The notes below the pieces were generated by a model. It worked only from the letters and a program-made list of their open reading frames with translations, had not been told where the DNA came from and did no database searches. The position numbers were made by a program, and so were the translations under genes. A stretch of DNA of 32,750 nt from an uncultured Verrucomicrobiales bacterium. Its GTDB lineage: Bacteria; Verrucomicrobiota; Verrucomicrobiia; Verrucomicrobiales; Akkermansiaceae. Location of the stretch: the NCBI GenBank assembly GCA_937893015.1, contig CALBJX010000113.1:1-32750 (forward strand), in the 5' to 3' direction. This document shows, piece by piece, positions 14,700 through 21,545 of this stretch (the first letter of the stretch is position 1; the number at the start of each line of letters is the position of its first letter).

Positions 14700-15734
14700 G
14701 CATCTGCGCCTGCGTGTGGTGGCGGCGGCCAGCGTGAAGAGGGCGAGCAGGGCGCCGCTCGGCTCGGGCACGACACTGAACTCCATGGGGATGGCGGAGT
14801 TCAGCCACGTGTACCCGTAGAGCACGAATTGGCCTTGGTACACGAGCTGCCCGTTAGGGGCCGGCTCGCTGCTGGTCAGGGTGAAGAATTCGTTCGGGGA
14901 AATGCCCGATTTCGCATCGTACTCCGTGACATACAGCTCGCGGCCGAGGGGGGAGAGCGTCAGCTCAAAGAGGCCGTCCTGTTCCCACTGCGGGTCGTCG
15001 GAATCCGTGACATAGAGCTTCTCCAGGCGATTGAGATCCTCGTTGTAATCAATGCCCCACAGGGTGATGGCATGGCCGCCGCCCAAGATCTCGGAATCCT
15101 TCGATGCAACGGCAATATGCAGACCGAGACCATAGCCGGCCTGGAGCAGCTCTTTGATGCTGAAGGATAAGTCTTGGAGCGCATTCCCGCTGTACTCGCT
15201 CGGGTTGGAGGATGAGAGGGCGGTGCTCGGGTGATAGTAGCGCGGGTCCTCGTAGCCGATGTAGCCGTAGATGTCCTCCTCTACCCCGGGGGCAAGGAGC
15301 GAGCTGTAGTATCCCGCTGCGGCGGCATCGGTCTTCTGCGGCGGGGCGGAGGGAATATCACCGAGGAACCACCATTGCACCCCCGCGTTGGTGAAACCGC
15401 CGGCATCCGTATAGGAATCCTTGAACACCTGCCAGATCTCTTCCGCCTCCGTCGGGGCTCCGGCAGCGGCGGCCGCCTCCGGGTTCTGATTCTGCCACCA
15501 GGTGATGAGGTTCGAGGCACTGGCCGCCCAGCACAGTTCGTTGTCGCCGTCATTCCCGCCTGTCGGGTGGCCGTCAACCCATTCGTAATGTTTGTCGTTA
15601 TCCACCCACCCCGTGGCGGAGTGCCAGTCCTCGCCGTCCCAGTCGATACCTTGCACCCAATACATCTCCGCCTGTGCGGACGGAGAACAGAAGACCGCCG
15701 CCGCGGCGGCGAGGAAGAGCAGAGACTTTTTCAT
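14697..15734 (-). CDS. IdeS-like (C66-type) cysteine protease with PEP-CTERM tail
   Basis: Predicted 345-aa exported protein. Residues 1-22 are a signal peptide. The catalytic region resembles streptococcal IdeS/Mac: ELCWAASASNLITWW holds the putative nucleophile Cys68, LLQAGYGLGL corresponds to IdeS 'LTEGKALGL', GGHAITLWG gives His221, and KLYVTDSDD gives Asp244/Asp246, matching the IdeS His-Asp block. The mature start IDWDGEDWHSATGW also fits the IdeS region before the nucleophile. The C-terminus has VPEP, a hydrophobic helix and RRRR, a PEP-CTERM sorting signal for outer-surface anchoring. IdeS cleaves IgG hinges; cleavage of immunoglobulin or another host protein here is inference. The start was chosen at MKKSLL because it begins the signal peptide. 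Confidence 0.8.
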   Translation of the reverse strand: MKKSLLFLAAAAAVFCSPSAQAEMYWVQGIDWDGEDWHSATGWVDNDKHYEWVDGHPTGGNDGDNELCWAASASNLITWWQNQNPEAAAAAGAPTEAEEIWQVFKDSYTDAGGFTNAGVQWWFLGDIPSAPPQKTDAAAAGYYSSLLAPGVEEDIYGYIGYEDPRYYHPSTALSSSNPSEYSGNALQDLSFSIKELLQAGYGLGLHIAVASKDSEILGGGHAITLWGIDYNEDLNRLEKLYVTDSDDPQWEQDGLFELTLSPLGRELYVTEYDAKSGISPNEFFTLTSSEPAPNGQLVYQGQFVLYGYTWLNSAIPMEFSVVPEPSGALLALFTLAAATTRRRRC

Positions 15735-15772
15735 GGCAAGTTGACGAGGGGTGATAGAGGAGAATCTATGTA

Positions 15773-15800
15773 AGCATAGCAAGCTTTTCTCCGCTTGCAA
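15773..15800 (-). promoter_or_regulatory. Promoter of the PEP-CTERM protease gene
   Basis: On the minus strand TTGCAA (15795-15800), 16 bp, then an extended -10 TGCTATGCT with hexamer TATGCT (15773-15778). The leader is about 32 nt, longer than at the near-leaderless genes nearby. Confidence 0.65.
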
Positions 15801-15870
15801 GTATTTTTTTATCGTATGGGGCGCGGAAGTTTACGCGGGGAGATGCCGTGAGAGCGGGCTCCTTGCTCTT

Positions 15871-15946
15871 GTCTGCGGGCGGGGATTGAACCCGCGCCCG
15901 ACACGAGCTTCTTCGGGCGGCGGGCGCAGGTGTTTCTGCCCGCAGA
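15871..15946 (-). other. tRNA-like fold, probably a degenerate tRNA
   Basis: On the minus strand TCTGCGG (15940-15946) and CCGCAGA (15872-15878) form a perfect 7-bp acceptor-like stem. Just inside the 3' half is GCGGG-TTCAATC-CCCGC (15879-15895), a canonical T-arm with T54-T55-C56 and A58. The centre does not fold normally: the D-like stem (GCAG/CTGC) starts directly after the acceptor without a GG loop, and the anticodon-like stem CCCGA/TCGGG has an 11-nt loop. It overlaps a plus-strand hydrolase-like frame. I treat it as a remnant or mimic, not a working tRNA. Confidence 0.35.
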
Positions 15947-16316
15947 GGAGGCCGAGATGGCGGTGGTCTTTGTGGGCGGTTTCACGGAATCGACGATGGT
16001 GCACTTCCGCTCTTCTTATGAGACGATGCCCCCGCTGCCATGCAGGGGCCGCCAACGCCGCGCCTTTTACGGCCGGGAGGGCGGCAACGGCAATCTGCTC
16101 TTCCACAGCACGGAGCGTCTGCAGCGGGATTTGCGCACCTTTATGCGCCGCAATCCCCGCGCAAATATTGTTCTGCCGGGGCACAGCTACGGCGGCTCTG
16201 CCGTGATGGATGCCCTGCGCCACCTCAACGATGTGACCGAGCACGGGCGCATCATCGTGGTGACGCCGGACCCCGTGAGCCGTTTCAAAGCGTCCGCAAC
16301 CCGCGCCCGTTGCTGA
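15930..16316 (+). pseudogene. Alpha/beta-hydrolase fragment
   Basis: The conceptual 128-aa product reads like the core of a lipase-type hydrolase: VVFVGGFTEST (oxyanion strand), then NIVLPGHSYGGSAVMDAL with the GxSxG nucleophile elbow, then RIIVVTPDPVSR, where the acid Asp would lie. The frame is open from 15852 but has no ATG before residue 10 and no promoter. After DPVSR the frame stops at once, while the next frame continues for about 45 plausible residues (PFQSVRNPR... to 16411), suggesting a single-base indel near 16280. The catalytic His is not found in frame. It is probably an eroded gene; a short functional protein starting at GTG 15930 is less likely. Confidence 0.45.
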
Positions 16317-16424
16317 TGGAGCCTTCCCCTCTGCAGGGGGTGAGCCCCTACGAGCAATTGTGCCGTTACTGCCGGGACTCGGCCGCGGGTGCGCAGCAGG
16401 CGCAACGCTGAAAGCGAACAGGCA

Positions 16425-16456
16425 CAAAAAAAGCCTCCACCTTGCGGCGGAAGCCT
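16425..16456 (-). terminator. Terminator of the 34-aa peptide gene
   Basis: On the minus strand GGCTTCCGCC, loop GCAA, GGTGGAGGC, then a run of seven T (imperfect 9-10 bp stem). It ends the transcript started at the strong promoter at 16672-16700. Confidence 0.8.
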
Positions 16457-16519
16457 CTGTGCCGATGGTTCACCGACTCAATGCGGTCGGTCTCCGAACC
16501 ACCTCTGCGGCAACGAACC

Positions 16520-16624
16520 TTAACCCTGAATCGCGGCGGGAGCCTCCGGGCAGGGGGGCAGGGTGTTCGCAGTAGCGGTGAACGCGGCAAGACCCAGAAT
16601 CAGTGCGATAGCTTTCATCTTCAT
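16520..16624 (-). CDS. 34-aa secreted micropeptide, strongly expressed by its signals
   Basis: The frame of 34 codons begins MKMKAIALILGLAAFTATA, a complete signal-peptide core with an A-x-A site, leaving a mature peptide of about 15 residues rich in Pro, Ala and one Cys. It is supported by unusually clear expression signals: a near-consensus TTGACA/TATATT promoter with 17-bp spacing, a perfect 9-bp stem-loop at the 5' end of the RNA, an AAAGGA Shine-Dalgarno sequence 5 nt before the ATG, and a strong terminator. About 65 nt of structured sequence separate stop and terminator, so the RNA (about 240 nt) could also act as a small RNA. No family is recognised. Confidence 0.65.
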   Translation of the reverse strand: MKMKAIALILGLAAFTATANTLPPCPEAPAAIQG

Positions 16625-16644
16625 GTATCCTTTCGTTCTTAAAA

Positions 16645-16668
16645 CTTGCAGAGGTGACACTCTGCAAG
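16645..16668 (-). promoter_or_regulatory. Perfect palindrome at the 5' end of the micropeptide mRNA
   Basis: CTTGCAGAG and CTCTGCAAG pair over 9 bp around a 6-nt loop. The predicted transcription start (about 16665) falls in the first arm. It could be a stabilising 5' stem-loop in the RNA or a repressor operator over +1. Confidence 0.6.
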
Positions 16669-16671
16669 GGC

Positions 16672-16700
16672 AATATATCTTTTTCATCCTGCAATGTCAA
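16672..16700 (-). promoter_or_regulatory. Near-consensus promoter of the micropeptide gene
   Basis: TTGACA (16695-16700), 17 bp, TATATT (16672-16677) on the minus strand, within an A/T-rich stretch. One of the best promoter matches in the window. Confidence 0.85.
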
Positions 16701-16840
16701 TACAAATTTTCGACATTTTTCTCATTTCGGGATTTTTTTGGTGGGTGGGGGGAATCGGGACCGCAAAGAAACCCTGACGCGCATCGAAGCGGAAGATGTG
16801 AGATAAAGCGTCAGGTGTCGCGCTTTCGCGGAATCCGCGC

Positions 16841-16869
16841 TTGCGTTTCCCGTGCGCAACAGGTACAAT
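16841..16869 (+). promoter_or_regulatory. aroC promoter, leaderless
   Basis: TTGCGT (16841-16846), 17 bp, TACAAT (16864-16869), six bases, then the ATG at 16876. The predicted +1 is the A of ATG. Confidence 0.7.
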
Positions 16870-16875
16870 GGGCGC

Positions 16876-17964
16876 ATGTCCAGCAGCTTCGGTTCGCAGT
16901 TTCGCATCACCACATGGGGGGAATCTCACGGCGTCGGCGTCGGCGTGGTGATTGATGGTTGCCCCTCCCGCATCCCGCTCACGCAGGAGGCTATCCAACG
17001 CGAGCTCGACCGCCGCCGCCCGGGGCAGAGCGATATCGTGACCCCGCGCAACGAGGCCGACGCCGTGGAAATCCTTTCCGGCGTGCTGGAGGGGCTGACA
17101 CTCGGCACCCCCATCGCGCTCTCCGTCCGCAACAAGGACCACCGCTCCTCCGCCTACGATGAGATGCAGCACACCTACCGCCCCTCGCACGCCGACTTCT
17201 GCTACGATGCGAAGTACGGCATCCGCGCCTGGGCGGGCGGCGGCCGCGCCAGCGCACGTGAGACCATCGGCCGCGTGGCCGCGGGGGCCGTGGCCAAGGC
17301 GGTCGTCAAGGCCCTGTGCCCGGCGTTGGAGGTCGTTGCGTGGGTGGAGCGCGTGCACACCATCACCTGCCCCGTGCCCCCCGCCGAGGTGAGCGCGGAG
17401 GCGGTGGAGAGCAACATCGTGCGCACCGCCGATGCCGAGAGCGCGGAGAAGATGGCCGCCGCCATCCGCGAGGCACGCAACGCGGGCGACTCGCTGGGCG
17501 GCATCATTGCCTGCACGGTGCGCCATGCCCCCGCGGGCCTGGGCGACCCCGTGTTCGATAAGCTGGAGGCCACCCTCGCCCACGCCATGATGAGCATCCC
17601 CGCCACCAAGGGCTTTGAGGTGGGCAGCGGCTTCCGCGCGCCCGACTTCCGCGGCAGCGAGCACAACGACCCCTACTACATGGAGGGCGACCGCGTGCGC
17701 ACCCGCACCAACAACAGCGGCGGCATACAGGGCGGCATGAGCAACGGCGAGGACATCAACATGCGCATCGCCTTCAAGCCCACCGCCACCCTCATGACCG
17801 CCCAAGAGACCATCAACGATGCCCACGAGGAAGTGCAGCTGCGCGGCAAGGGCCGGCACGATGCCTGCGTGCTTCCCCGCGCCGTCCCCGTGGTGGAGGC
17901 CATGGCGTGGATCACGCTTTGCGACCACCTGTTGCAGCAGCTTGTCGTGAGCGCAGGGCGATGA
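16876..17964 (+). CDS. aroC: Chorismate synthase
   Basis: Cytoplasmic FMN-dependent enzyme that converts EPSP to chorismate, the last shikimate-pathway step. The 362-aa sequence has the three family signatures: GESHGVGVGVVIDGCP near the N-terminus, GGGRASARETIGRVAAGAVAK around residue 120, and RTNNSGGIQGGMSNGE followed by MRIAFKPTAT. Length matches the bacterial enzyme (about 350-365 aa). The start MSSSFG is the ATG six bases after the -10; a frame eight codons longer would start upstream of the promoter's -10. Its stop overlaps the next gene by ATGA, so the membrane protein downstream is co-translated. Confidence 0.97.
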   Translation: MSSSFGSQFRITTWGESHGVGVGVVIDGCPSRIPLTQEAIQRELDRRRPGQSDIVTPRNEADAVEILSGVLEGLTLGTPIALSVRNKDHRSSAYDEMQHTYRPSHADFCYDAKYGIRAWAGGGRASARETIGRVAAGAVAKAVVKALCPALEVVAWVERVHTITCPVPPAEVSAEAVESNIVRTADAESAEKMAAAIREARNAGDSLGGIIACTVRHAPAGLGDPVFDKLEATLAHAMMSIPATKGFEVGSGFRAPDFRGSEHNDPYYMEGDRVRTRTNNSGGIQGGMSNGEDINMRIAFKPTATLMTAQETINDAHEEVQLRGKGRHDACVLPRAVPVVEAMAWITLCDHLLQQLVVSAGR

Positions 17965-19265
17965 AGCGTTTTTTCCGGCGTTGCCGCTTGGAATGGCGGA
18001 GCTTGGTGCGCAGCACATGGATGGCGCCGCTGCTCTGCCTGCTGCTCTGTGTCGCGTGTGCTCACATTCTTCCTGAGTCGTGGGGGGTGGAGCGGCTTGC
18101 CCCCGGGACGTGGGAGTATGCGTGCCTCCTTCTGTTGAGCATGGTCGTGGTGCTCACCTTTCTCTTGCTGCTGTTCTGCGTGGCGGGCGGCCTTCGGCGG
18201 CCGCAAGGGCGGGGGGAGCGCGTGCGCCGTCTGCTGTGGGCAACGGCGGCGGGTGTCCCCTGTCTGGTGCTGGCTCTGTGGCAAAGCTCCGCTGTCGTTG
18301 CCGCCACCGAAGCGCATGCGGCGGATGACTGGCGCGTCCCCGCGGGGGTCCCTTTTGAGGTGCCCGCCATGTTCACGCTGACCGGCGACAAGGTGCCCGA
18401 GGCGGTGCGGAGCTTGGTTCGCGCACAGTCCGCAACCGAAATCATCAGTTGGCCGAACCCCGAGGGAGAGCCCCCGAACAGGGCGGAGCATTTGGAAGCT
18501 CTGGCGCAGCAGCACCCCGAATTGCTCCGCGAGCTGTGGTTGCGCTCCCTGATGCTCGGCAACAAAAATTCCATCACCGCCAAATCGATGGACGTGCCGC
18601 ACAGTTGGAAGGATTGCACCGTGCTGCTGCATCCCGAGGGCATGGCGGCGGGCTATGTGCTGGCGGCACCGCAGTGCGGGGAAATCTCGACTACCGCCCT
18701 CGCCGTGGAGGAAGGCCGCGTGGCGGGGGATGTTCACGCCTACCCCGTCTCCGCCTCAGAAAAACTCGGCGGGGGTTGGCAGCTCAGTTATCTGACCAGG
18801 GAGGGTTTTTCTCTTTGCCGCCATGAAGGCTTGGAGGCCCTGGCGCGTTACCGCATCGACTTCATGCTCCGCGAGCTCGCCGCCGCCCCGACCTTGGCGA
18901 CCCTCGACCGCCTTTTGCCCGTGCAGCCCTGCCCCGGGCTGCTGCTGCGTCAAACATCGTTGGGCTACGACCTGACCCTCTGCCTGCCGAAAGAGGCCCG
19001 CACGGACGGCCGCTACACCATCCGCGCCGTGGAATACGAGAGCGGCACGCCCTTGAAGCTCGACCCCCGCGCCCGCATCATCCGCCCCGCCGACATGACG
19101 GCCCTAGCAGCGCACCGCCTGTTGTTTTTCGATTCCTTCGCAGTCCGGACCGGGCGCCGCGGTCAATACTACGGCAGCCGCTGGCAGATTGTCTTTGTCC
19201 CCGACGCCGGCCCGGAGGAAGTCCTCAGCGAACAGCTTTTCCTGATGACGGGCAGGTGGCGGTGA
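17961..19265 (+). CDS. Unrecognised membrane protein, 434 aa
   Basis: I do not recognise this protein. Three hydrophobic segments lie in the first ~120 residues (around 20-37, 52-72 and 92-112), after a basic start (MKRFFRRCRLEWRSL). The remaining ~310 residues should form one extracytoplasmic domain with mixed alpha/beta character, a Glu/Ala-rich helical part (about 150-200) and several cysteines. It is translationally coupled to aroC (ATGA), but the content gives no link to aromatic biosynthesis; the pairing may reflect only compact gene packing. It ends about 5 nt before repeat E3. Confidence 0.75.
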   Translation: MKRFFRRCRLEWRSLVRSTWMAPLLCLLLCVACAHILPESWGVERLAPGTWEYACLLLLSMVVVLTFLLLLFCVAGGLRRPQGRGERVRRLLWATAAGVPCLVLALWQSSAVVAATEAHAADDWRVPAGVPFEVPAMFTLTGDKVPEAVRSLVRAQSATEIISWPNPEGEPPNRAEHLEALAQQHPELLRELWLRSLMLGNKNSITAKSMDVPHSWKDCTVLLHPEGMAAGYVLAAPQCGEISTTALAVEEGRVAGDVHAYPVSASEKLGGGWQLSYLTREGFSLCRHEGLEALARYRIDFMLRELAAAPTLATLDRLLPVQPCPGLLLRQTSLGYDLTLCLPKEARTDGRYTIRAVEYESGTPLKLDPRARIIRPADMTALAAHRLLFFDSFAVRTGRRGQYYGSRWQIVFVPDAGPEEVLSEQLFLMTGRWR

Positions 19266-19269
19266 GAAG

Positions 19270-19479
19270 CATGTAAAGGAAGATTTGTCGGGATGTACAA
19301 AGTACAATGTACAATGTACAAATCAAAAAATTAGGCGGCTTCGCCGCGAGATGACGAACTCATTCTGACGCTTGCGTCAGAATGAGTTACCAATCCTTGC
19401 GGCGTAGCCGCACTCTATTCAATGATTTGTACTTTGTACATTGTACATTGTACTTACAAATTCCTCTTTGTCGATTTGC
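19270..19479 (+). repeat. Inverted-repeat element E3
   Basis: Copy of about 210 bp. Outer flanks CATGTAAAGGAAGATTTGTCGGG and ACAAATTCCTCTTTGTCG match the E4 outer ends loosely. Heptads are GTACAAA/GTACAAT at 19293-19323 and their mirror at 19425-19453. Arm hairpins are GGCGGCTTCGCCGC (left) and GCGGCGTAGCCGC (right). The centre is a perfect 14-bp palindrome with loop CTTG (19357-19370 with 19375-19388), again around TCTGACG/CGTCAGA. The rest of the 419-bp gap to the next gene holds a promoter and a leader. Confidence 0.88.
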
Positions 19480-19580
19480 TCCATGGGATGGTCGTGTTTT
19501 TAATGGGTCAATCTTCCCCCATCCCGCCGCCGTGCGGCGGCGGGGGCGGTGTGCTTTTTTCGATGAAGTTTTTCATAAAA

Positions 19581-19609
19581 TTGTCTTGCTTTTCCTGAAT
19601 ATTTATGAT
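19581..19609 (+). promoter_or_regulatory. Promoter of the beta-barrel protein gene
   Basis: TTGTCT (19581-19586), 17 bp, TATGAT (19604-19609). The leader is about 70 nt, one of the few long leaders here, and contains a small hairpin around GGCAG/CTGCC (about 19634-19651). Confidence 0.7.
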
Positions 19610-19684
19610 AGGCAAATGTCTGTCGGGCAGGGTCGGCTCTGCCAGGACGCTAAGATATCAACAACCAAACAGATAAAAAGCATT

Positions 19685-20377
19685 ATGAAGAAACTCGCTC
19701 TTCTCGCTCTCGTGGCTCCCGCGTTTGCCGGTACTCCCGCTCCCGTGGTGGCTGCTGCCCCCGCCCCCGCCCCCGCTCCCTGCTGCACCAACCTGGAGCT
19801 CGGCTTCGGCTACAACTTCGCCTCCAAGGACCTGCTCAAGCATTCCGCCGGCATCAGCAAGGAGGTTGACACCGTCGGCATCGACCTGACGGCTGTGCAC
19901 CGCCTGACGGACAACCACGCCCTTACCCTCCGCATCGCCGGTACGCAGGGCACGGAGATGAATCGTGACGTGATCTTCATGGGGCCCGACCCCATCGACA
20001 ACACTCGCAAGTACACTCTCCGCACGATTTCCGTCATGCCCGGCTATCGCTACACGACCGCCGTCTCCGAGAAGACCTCCCTCTTCTGCGGCGTGAATGT
20101 GGGTATTGTGAATCAGGAGATTCAGAAGAAATATTCAGCGGCTATGATGCCCGGTATGGGCGACATGAAGTACTGCGACGCGGCTGACGCTTGGGGTATC
20201 GGCGCCACGGCTGAGGCCGGTGTGCGCTACCAGATCTGCCCCTGCACGGAGATCTTCGCTGCCTACCAGTTCTCCGGCAACACGGCCAAGTGCTCCACGG
20301 GCGGCGCCATTCCTGCTATCAAGGCTCATCGCCAGATCCACAACGGCGTGCGCGCCGGTTTCACCTTCAAGTTCTGA
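19685..20377 (+). CDS. Outer-membrane beta-barrel protein
   Basis: Predicted 230-aa exported protein. The signal peptide (MKKLALLALVAPAFA) is followed by an Ala/Pro linker with two adjacent Cys, then amphipathic beta strands: LELGFGYNF, VGIDLTAVHRLTDNHALTLRIAGTQG, YTLRTISVMPGYRYT, TSLFCGVNVGIVNQ, GATAEAGVRYQ and EIFAAYQFSG. It ends GVRAGFTFKF with a terminal Phe, as barrel proteins do for BAM recognition. An eight-strand barrel of the OmpA/OmpW type is likely; no ligand can be inferred. A good promoter, a long leader and a strong terminator suggest abundant monocistronic expression. The start chosen is the ATG that opens the signal peptide. Confidence 0.8.
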   Translation: MKKLALLALVAPAFAGTPAPVVAAAPAPAPAPCCTNLELGFGYNFASKDLLKHSAGISKEVDTVGIDLTAVHRLTDNHALTLRIAGTQGTEMNRDVIFMGPDPIDNTRKYTLRTISVMPGYRYTTAVSEKTSLFCGVNVGIVNQEIQKKYSAAMMPGMGDMKYCDAADAWGIGATAEAGVRYQICPCTEIFAAYQFSGNTAKCSTGGAIPAIKAHRQIHNGVRAGFTFKF

Positions 20378-20404
20378 TAAGCTCCCTTATCAGCATAACT
20401 TTGC

Positions 20405-20438
20405 GGGGGCAGACGGCATGGCCGTCTGCCCCCTTTTT
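20405..20438 (+). terminator. Terminator of the beta-barrel protein gene
   Basis: A perfect 13-bp stem GGGGGCAGACGGC/GCCGTCTGCCCCC with an ATG loop is followed by five T. It starts 27 nt after the stop codon. Confidence 0.92.
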
Positions 20439-20879
20439 GCCTGCGGATGAGAGGAGACAAAAGGGGGATTTGTAGGGATGTACGATTTACGATGTACGAA
20501 GTCAAATTGAGGCGCGGCGCAGCCGCGCACACTTTTAAGGCGCCATTCTGACGGAACGTCAGAAGGACATCGTCTGCCTTGCACGCGGAGCATGCACTCA
20601 TTGGGGAGTGCTCTAAGCACGTCCGACGTATAGCCTCGGGTGTAAAAGCCGCCGACAAAGCCCCCGAGGGCTCGGAGGGGGATTGGCCTGCACCGCAGGT
20701 GCAGCCCGAAGGGCGAAGCCGCGTGAGGCACGGCTGAGGCAACCCCGTTGAGGGCGCACCGCGTAGCGGGGCGGTAAGGCGGATTGGACAAGACTGCCGA
20801 CGGCTGTAAGGCAGGTTAGCCTGTGGCAAAGCCACAGCCCCGCGTAGCGGGGTGAGCGCTCGTGAGGCGAGCGCGAATC

Positions 20880-20936
20880 AAGTAGCGCGGAAGTAGGGCG
20901 GAAGTAGGGCGGAAGTAAAGCGGAAGTAGGGCGGAA
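20880..20936 (+). repeat. 11-bp tandem repeat tract 1 in E4
   Basis: About five copies of GCGGAAGTARR (GCGGAAGTAGG and GCGGAAGTAAA) in tandem, downstream of the hairpin GAGCGCTCGTGAGGCGAGCG. Confidence 0.85.
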
Positions 20937-21053
20937 AGCCGCCGACGGCCCCGTTGAGGGCGCACCGCGTAGCGGGGCGGTAAGGCGGATTGGACAATGC
21001 CGCAGGCATTGCCCCCGCAGGGGGTGAGCGCCCGTGAGGCGGGCGCGAATCAA

Positions 21054-21171
21054 GTAGCGCGGAAGTAAAGCGGAAGTAAAGCGGAAGTAAAGCGGAAGTA
21101 AGGCGTAAGTAGGGCGTAAGTAGGGCGTAAGTAGGGCGTAAGTAAAGCGTAAGTAAGGCGTAAGTAGGGCG
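21054..21171 (+). repeat. 11-bp tandem repeat tract 2 in E4
   Basis: Ten to eleven copies of an 11-bp unit: first GCGGAAGTAAA forms, then GCGTAAGTARR forms. The unit is close to one helical turn. Tract 1 and this tract follow the same ATCAAGTAGCGCGGAAGTA lead-in, so the tract was duplicated and then changed length. Confidence 0.88.
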
Positions 21172-21420
21172 AAACACCCTTCGAGTAGTGCAACCCGCCT
21201 TGCTCCACGGCTTGACACCCGAGGCTATACGTCGGCCGTGCTTAGAGCACTCCCCAATGAGTGCATGCTCCGCGTGCAAGGCAGACGATGTCCTTCTGAC
21301 GTTCCGTCAGAATGGCGCCTTAAAAGTGTGCGCGGCTGCGCCGCGCCTCAATTTGACTTCGTACATCGTACATCGTCAATCGTACATCCCTACAAATCCC
21401 CCTTTGTCTCTCTTTTCCGC

Positions 21421-21449
21421 TTGATTCCCTGATTCTTCGGGTGTAAGAT
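21421..21449 (+). promoter_or_regulatory. nifJ promoter abutting E4
   Basis: TTGATT (21421-21426), 17 bp, TAAGAT (21444-21449). The -35 lies about 10 bp outside the E4 right end. The leader is about 90 nt, with a CGTGAA/TTCACG hairpin and no Shine-Dalgarno sequence before the ATG. The 18 bp TTTCCGCTTGATTCCCTG here recur, in minus orientation, beside element E6 at the promoter of the 29032 gene. Confidence 0.6.
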
Positions 21450-21545
21450 AATGCGCGTGAAATGATATTCACGGCGGCGTGAGCTGTACCATGGCGGTAT
21501 GGTTTTCTTCGCGGCGCTGCTAACCATTTTTCAACCACTGCATAT

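Larger units (their letters stand above)
20453..21410 (+). repeat. E4, large element with near-identical 190-bp inverted arms
   Basis: The largest member fills most of the 1.17-kb gap between the beta-barrel gene and nifJ. The left arm (20454-20643) and right arm (21215-21410) are inverted copies with only a handful of differences. From outside in, each carries a GAGACAAA-type end, an ACAAATC block, GTACGAT/GTACGAA heptads, a GGCGCGGCGCAGCCGCGC hairpin, a TTCTGACGGAACGTCAGAA palindrome and a CACTCATTGGGGAGTG hairpin. The 571-bp interior holds short palindromes, a direct duplication (starting 20743 and 20949) and two tracts of 11-bp tandem repeats. No transposase or believable gene lies inside. 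Confidence 0.9.

Noticed and set aside
15751..15929. Longer N-terminus for the hydrolase fragment
   Set aside because: The frame has a stop at 15849-15851 and overlaps the tRNA-like sequence and the promoter of the minus-strand protease gene.
20880..21171. Possible CRISPR array
   Set aside because: The units are 11 bp, contiguous and without spacers, and no cas genes are near.
20613..21279. Frames inside E4 giving repeated PTYALLTPYLR peptides
   Set aside because: Three 11-bp units make 11 codons, so any frame through the tract repeats. The frames are not alike outside the tract and lack start signals.
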